NCBI GenBank assembly: GCA_025966315.1
Contig: JAOPUZ010000061.1
Coordinates: 1 to 51,428 of the forward strand
Length of the DNA stretch: 51,428 nt
Source of the DNA: Frankiales bacterium
GTDB lineage: Bacteria; Actinomycetota; Actinomycetes; Mycobacteriales; Jatrophihabitantaceae
Reading direction: 5' to 3'
A program made the translations under genes and the position numbers. Positions 48,731-51,428 of the stretch are shown here, piece by piece. Below the pieces are notes generated by a model, which made no database searches, had not been told where the DNA came from, and saw only the letters and a list, made by a program, of their open reading frames with translations. The first letter of the stretch is position 1, and each line of letters opens with the position of its first letter.

Positions 48731-49351
48731 ATGCCAGCTCGCCGCCGCCATTCCTGGTACCCCGACCCAGCCCGGGACGTGGTCATCGATGCGGCCATTC
48801 TCAAGGCGTTGGCTCATCCGATGCGGGTCCGGCTCGTCGGGTTACTACGCTCGGACGGCCCGGCGACCGCAACCTCGCTGGCGACCCGACTGGGCGTTAA
48901 TTCCGGTGCCACCAGCTACCACCTGCGCCAGCTCGCCGACGCCGGCCTCGTCACCGAGGACGACACCCGCGGCAATGCTCGCGATCGGTGGTGGCGCGCC
49001 GTGCACCGGGGCAGCTACCTCGACAACACCGATCTCATCCGCCAAGAGCCAGAACTGGCCGGCGCCTTCCTGCACAGCGTCATGCAGGCGAACTTCGACC
49101 GGGCCGCGCGGGCCATCGACGAACTGCCTACGCTGCCTCGCGCGTGGTCGGATGCCTCCGACTTCTCCGACTTCACCTTCCAGCTCACCGCCCGGCAACT
49201 GAAGGAACTCCGCGAGGAGCTCTACGAAGTGCTGGACCGCTACCGAACCGAGCCGTCGGATGAGCAGCCGCGCAACTCGCGCAAGGTCTCGGTGCAGCTA
49301 CAGGCCTTCCCCGTCAGTGGCGAGCGACACGAGATCCCGCCCGTCCAATAA
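48731..49351 (+). CDS. ArsR/winged-helix transcriptional regulator
   Basis: 206 residues. The first 90 hold an ArsR-like winged helix (AAILKALAHPMRVRLVGLLR, ATSLATRLGVNSGATSYHLR, QLADAGLVTEDDTRGNARDR). The remaining half (SYLDNTDLIRQEPELAGAFL, FTFQLTARQLKELREELYEV) is a helical dimerisation or sensor region lacking the Cys metal sites of classic ArsR/SmtB, so metal sensing is unlikely. Proteins of this type often regulate a divergent transporter, here the SulP gene; this is inference from position and the repeats between them. Confidence 0.88.
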   Translation: MPARRRHSWYPDPARDVVIDAAILKALAHPMRVRLVGLLRSDGPATATSLATRLGVNSGATSYHLRQLADAGLVTEDDTRGNARDRWWRAVHRGSYLDNTDLIRQEPELAGAFLHSVMQANFDRAARAIDELPTLPRAWSDASDFSDFTFQLTARQLKELREELYEVLDRYRTEPSDEQPRNSRKVSVQLQAFPVSGERHEIPPVQ

Positions 49352-49399
49352 ATCGCAGCGGGCATAAGGCGAACGTGAAATGGACCGCCCGTCCAGCGA

Positions 49400-51428
49400 C
49401 TACTCGGCCGTCGCTTTGGCCGGAGCTTTCTTTGCAGCAACCTTCTTAGCCGGTGCTTTCTTGGCCACCGCCTTTTGTGCCTTCTTGGCCGGCGCCTTCT
49501 TGGCCGCCTTCCGGGCAACCTTCTTGGCCGGCCCGCGCGCTCGGCGGTCGGCCAGCAGCTCTGAACCCCGCTCGGTGGTGATCTCGTCCACCGAGTCGTC
49601 GCGGCGCAGGGACGCGTTGGTTTCACCGTCGGTGACGTACGGACCGAACCGGCCGTCCTTCACCACCATCGGCTTGCCGGACACCGGATCGTCACCGAGT
49701 TCCTTCAACGGCGGCGCGGCGGCGGCCCGGCGACCACGCAGTTTCGGCTGCGCGAACAAGGCCAACGCCTCATCCATGGTGACCGTGAACAGCTGGTCCT
49801 CGGTCTCCAATGAGCGGGAATCGGTGTCTCGCTTGATGTACGGCCCATAGCGGCCGTTCTGGGCGGTGATCTCGACCCCCTTGGCCGAACCGTCCTCATT
49901 GGCCGTGGTGTCGATGCCAACAACCCGGGGCAGCGTGAGCAGCTTCATGGCGTCGTCCAGGGTCAACGTTTCCAACGCCATCGTCTTGAACAGCGACGCG
50001 GTCCGTTCGCCGTCGGTGACGTACGGGCCGTAGCGGCCGTTGCGAGCCGTGATCTCGCGGCCTTCCGGGTCGACACCCACTTCGATGTCACCGGACGGGG
50101 CCGACAGCAGCTCCTCGACCTTCTCCGGGGTCAGCTCGTCCGGCGCCAGATCCTCGGGGACGGACGCGCGGCGCTCGGAGTCGGGGCCGCCTTGCTGGAC
50201 GTACGGACCGTAGCGGCCCACTCGCACCATGACGTCGCTGTCCGGCCCGAAGAGCGGGATGGAGTTGACGCCGCGGGCGTCGATGTCCTCCAGCCGTTCA
50301 GCGATCAGTTTCTTGAGTCCGCCCTGCGCCGAGATGCGGGCCGGATCGTCGGTCACCAGCTCGGCGGTGTTGGAGCCGAAGTAGAACTTGCGCAGCCAAT
50401 CGACCCGGGACTCGGTACCACCGGCAATGGAGTCGAGGTCGTTCTCGACCGAGGCCGTGAAGCCGTAGTCCACCAGCCGCCCGAAGTTGCCCTCGAGCAG
50501 GCCGATAACCGCGAAGGCCACCCAGGTGGGCACCAACGCGGCGCCCTTCTTCCAGACGTAGCCGCGATCCTGGATGGTGCCCATGATCGTGGCGTACGTG
50601 GACGGTCGCCCGATGCCGAGCTCTTCCATCGCCTTGACCAGGGACGCCTCGGTGTAGCGGGCCGGCGGGTTGGTCGAGTGGCCGGACGGATCCAGCTCCC
50701 GGACGCCGATCGCGTCACCGCGAGCCAGCTGGGGTAGCCGCTTTTCCGAGTCGTCGCGACCCTCGTCGGAGGAACCGTCGGAGGAATCGACGTCTTCGAC
50801 GTAGGCCCGCAGGAAGCCCGGGAACGTGATGGTGCGGCCGGAGGTGGCGAACTCCGCCCGCTCGGCGGCGACCGAGGTGCCGGCGAGCCGGATCGAGACG
50901 GTGGTGCCGACCGCATCGGACATCTGCGAGGCCAGCGTGCGCTGCCAGATCAGTTCGTAGAGCCGGAACTCGTCCGAGGACAGCCGTGCGGCCAATTCGC
51001 CTGGGGTCCGGAAACTGTCACCGGCCGGGCGGATCGCCTCGTGCGCTTCCTGGGCGTTCTTGACCTTGCGCGAGTAGTGCCGCGCCTCGGCCGGGACGTA
51101 GGCGTCGCCATAGAGCTCGCGAGCCTGCGTCCGGGCCGCGGCCAGCGCCGTCTCGGACAGGTTCGTCGAGTCGGTACGCATATAGGTGATGTAGCCGTTC
51201 TCGTACAGCCGCTGAGCCACACGCATGGTGACCTGCGAGGACCAGCGCATCTTGCGGCCGGCCTCTTGCTGCAGCGTCGAGGTCATGAACGGCGGGTACG
51301 GACGGCGGCGGTACGGCTTCTCCTCGACGCCCTGCACCGCGAACTCGCGACCATCGAGACGGGCCGCCAGCCCGCGCGCGCCGGCCTCGTCCAGGTGCAG
51401 CACCGAACTCGGTGCGCGGCCGGTGGCC
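49400..51428 (-). CDS. topA: DNA topoisomerase I (5' end missing)
   Basis: Type IA topoisomerase relaxing negative supercoils. About 675 C-terminal residues are visible; the TOPRIM domain and N-terminus lie outside the window. The active-site tyrosine is in [19 protein letters not shown] (near 51184). [19 protein letters not shown] and [20 protein letters not shown] follow. Instead of zinc fingers, the C-terminus has four Topo_C repeats marked by GRYGPYV or GRFGPYV, then a Lys/Ala-rich tail (KKAPAKKA type), the actinobacterial form in which the tail aids DNA binding and processivity. The stop is convergent with the ArsR-type gene 48 bases away. Confidence 0.96.
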   Translation of the reverse strand, partial: ATGRAPSSVLHLDEAGARGLAARLDGREFAVQGVEEKPYRRRPYPPFMTSTLQQEAGRKMRWSSQVTMRVAQRLYENGYITYMRTDSTNLSETALAAARTQARELYGDAYVPAEARHYSRKVKNAQEAHEAIRPAGDSFRTPGELAARLSSDEFRLYELIWQRTLASQMSDAVGTTVSIRLAGTSVAAERAEFATSGRTITFPGFLRAYVEDVDSSDGSSDEGRDDSEKRLPQLARGDAIGVRELDPSGHSTNPPARYTEASLVKAMEELGIGRPSTYATIMGTIQDRGYVWKKGAALVPTWVAFAVIGLLEGNFGRLVDYGFTASVENDLDSIAGGTESRVDWLRKFYFGSNTAELVTDDPARISAQGGLKKLIAERLEDIDARGVNSIPLFGPDSDVMVRVGRYGPYVQQGGPDSERRASVPEDLAPDELTPEKVEELLSAPSGDIEVGVDPEGREITARNGRYGPYVTDGERTASLFKTMALETLTLDDAMKLLTLPRVVGIDTTANEDGSAKGVEITAQNGRYGPYIKRDTDSRSLETEDQLFTVTMDEALALFAQPKLRGRRAAAAPPLKELGDDPVSGKPMVVKDGRFGPYVTDGETNASLRRDDSVDEITTERGSELLADRRARGPAKKVARKAAKKAPAKKAQKAVAKKAPAKKVAAKKAPAKATAE

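Overview
The window is chromosomal DNA of a high-GC Gram-positive actinobacterium. Start codons are often GTG, genes are tightly packed with many 4-nt ATGA/GTGA overlaps, and the gene set is typically actinobacterial: mycothiol glycosyltransferase MshA, SenX3-RegX3, the 32-residue ribosomal protein bS22, a BldN-like sigma factor, a type IA topoisomerase with a lysine-rich tail, and menaquinone made by the futalosine route. That last trait argues against Mycobacterium, and with the bldN/rex/hem neighbourhood it suggests a Streptomyces-like or Frankiales/Nakamurellales-type lineage (inference). From memory, much of 5.7-38.6 kb keeps the gene content of M. tuberculosis around murB-mshA-gpm1-senX3-regX3-proC-hemACDB-hemL-resA-ccdA-resB-ccsA, with rearrangements.

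Layout. 1-5.3 kb: futalosine menaquinone genes (mqnE cut by the window edge, ubiX, mqnP, UbiD-type mqnL) with a PaiB-like protein, an Lrp/AsnC regulator and a YjbR protein. 5.3-9.8 kb: a small membrane protein, then the System II cytochrome c maturation operon resA-ccdA-resB-ccsB. 9.9-18.6 kb: a PhzF protein inserted next to a histidine phosphatase, then heme synthesis (hemL, hemB and the overlapping operon rex-hemA-hemC-hemD) with a perfect Rex operator upstream of rex. 18.8-24.9 kb: thioredoxin-fold protein, acyl-CoA synthetase, BldN-like sigma factor with its membrane anti-sigma partner, acyltransferase and epimerase. 25.0-29.2 kb: bS22, a small excisionase-type HTH protein, a DUF222/HNH protein with a pentad-repeat tail, proC and a Ppx/GppA phosphatase. 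29.2-35.6 kb: a cysteine-rich conserved protein of unknown function, regX3-senX3 divergent from phoU with an array of 11-bp PHO-type repeats between them, gpmA, a YbjN protein and mshA. 35.7-43.4 kb: SDR, an AbiEi/DUF559-type protein bracketed by two near-identical 50-bp palindromes, murB, a methyltransferase-like protein, TenA, a PPOX protein, an NTF2-flavin monooxygenase fusion and an HhH-GPD protein. 43.4-51.4 kb: a CHASE3 hybrid kinase with a single-domain response regulator, HxlR regulator with nitroreductase, SulP transporter with an ArsR-type regulator, and topA (5' end beyond the window).

Functionally the window joins redox and respiratory metabolism (menaquinone, heme, cytochrome c, the NADH sensor Rex), phosphate sensing (SenX3-RegX3, PhoU, exopolyphosphatase-like protein) and thiol/cell-wall metabolism. 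I saw no tRNA, rRNA, CRISPR array, transposase or integrase, and no gene-free stretch above 300 bases. Many genes carry a TANNNT-like hexamer 6-8 nt before the start codon, the arrangement expected for leaderless mRNAs. I found no convincing wholly new multi-gene system. The best leads are the palindrome-bracketed AbiEi/DUF559 gene, the cysteine-rich protein beside the phosphate genes, and several unassigned operators.
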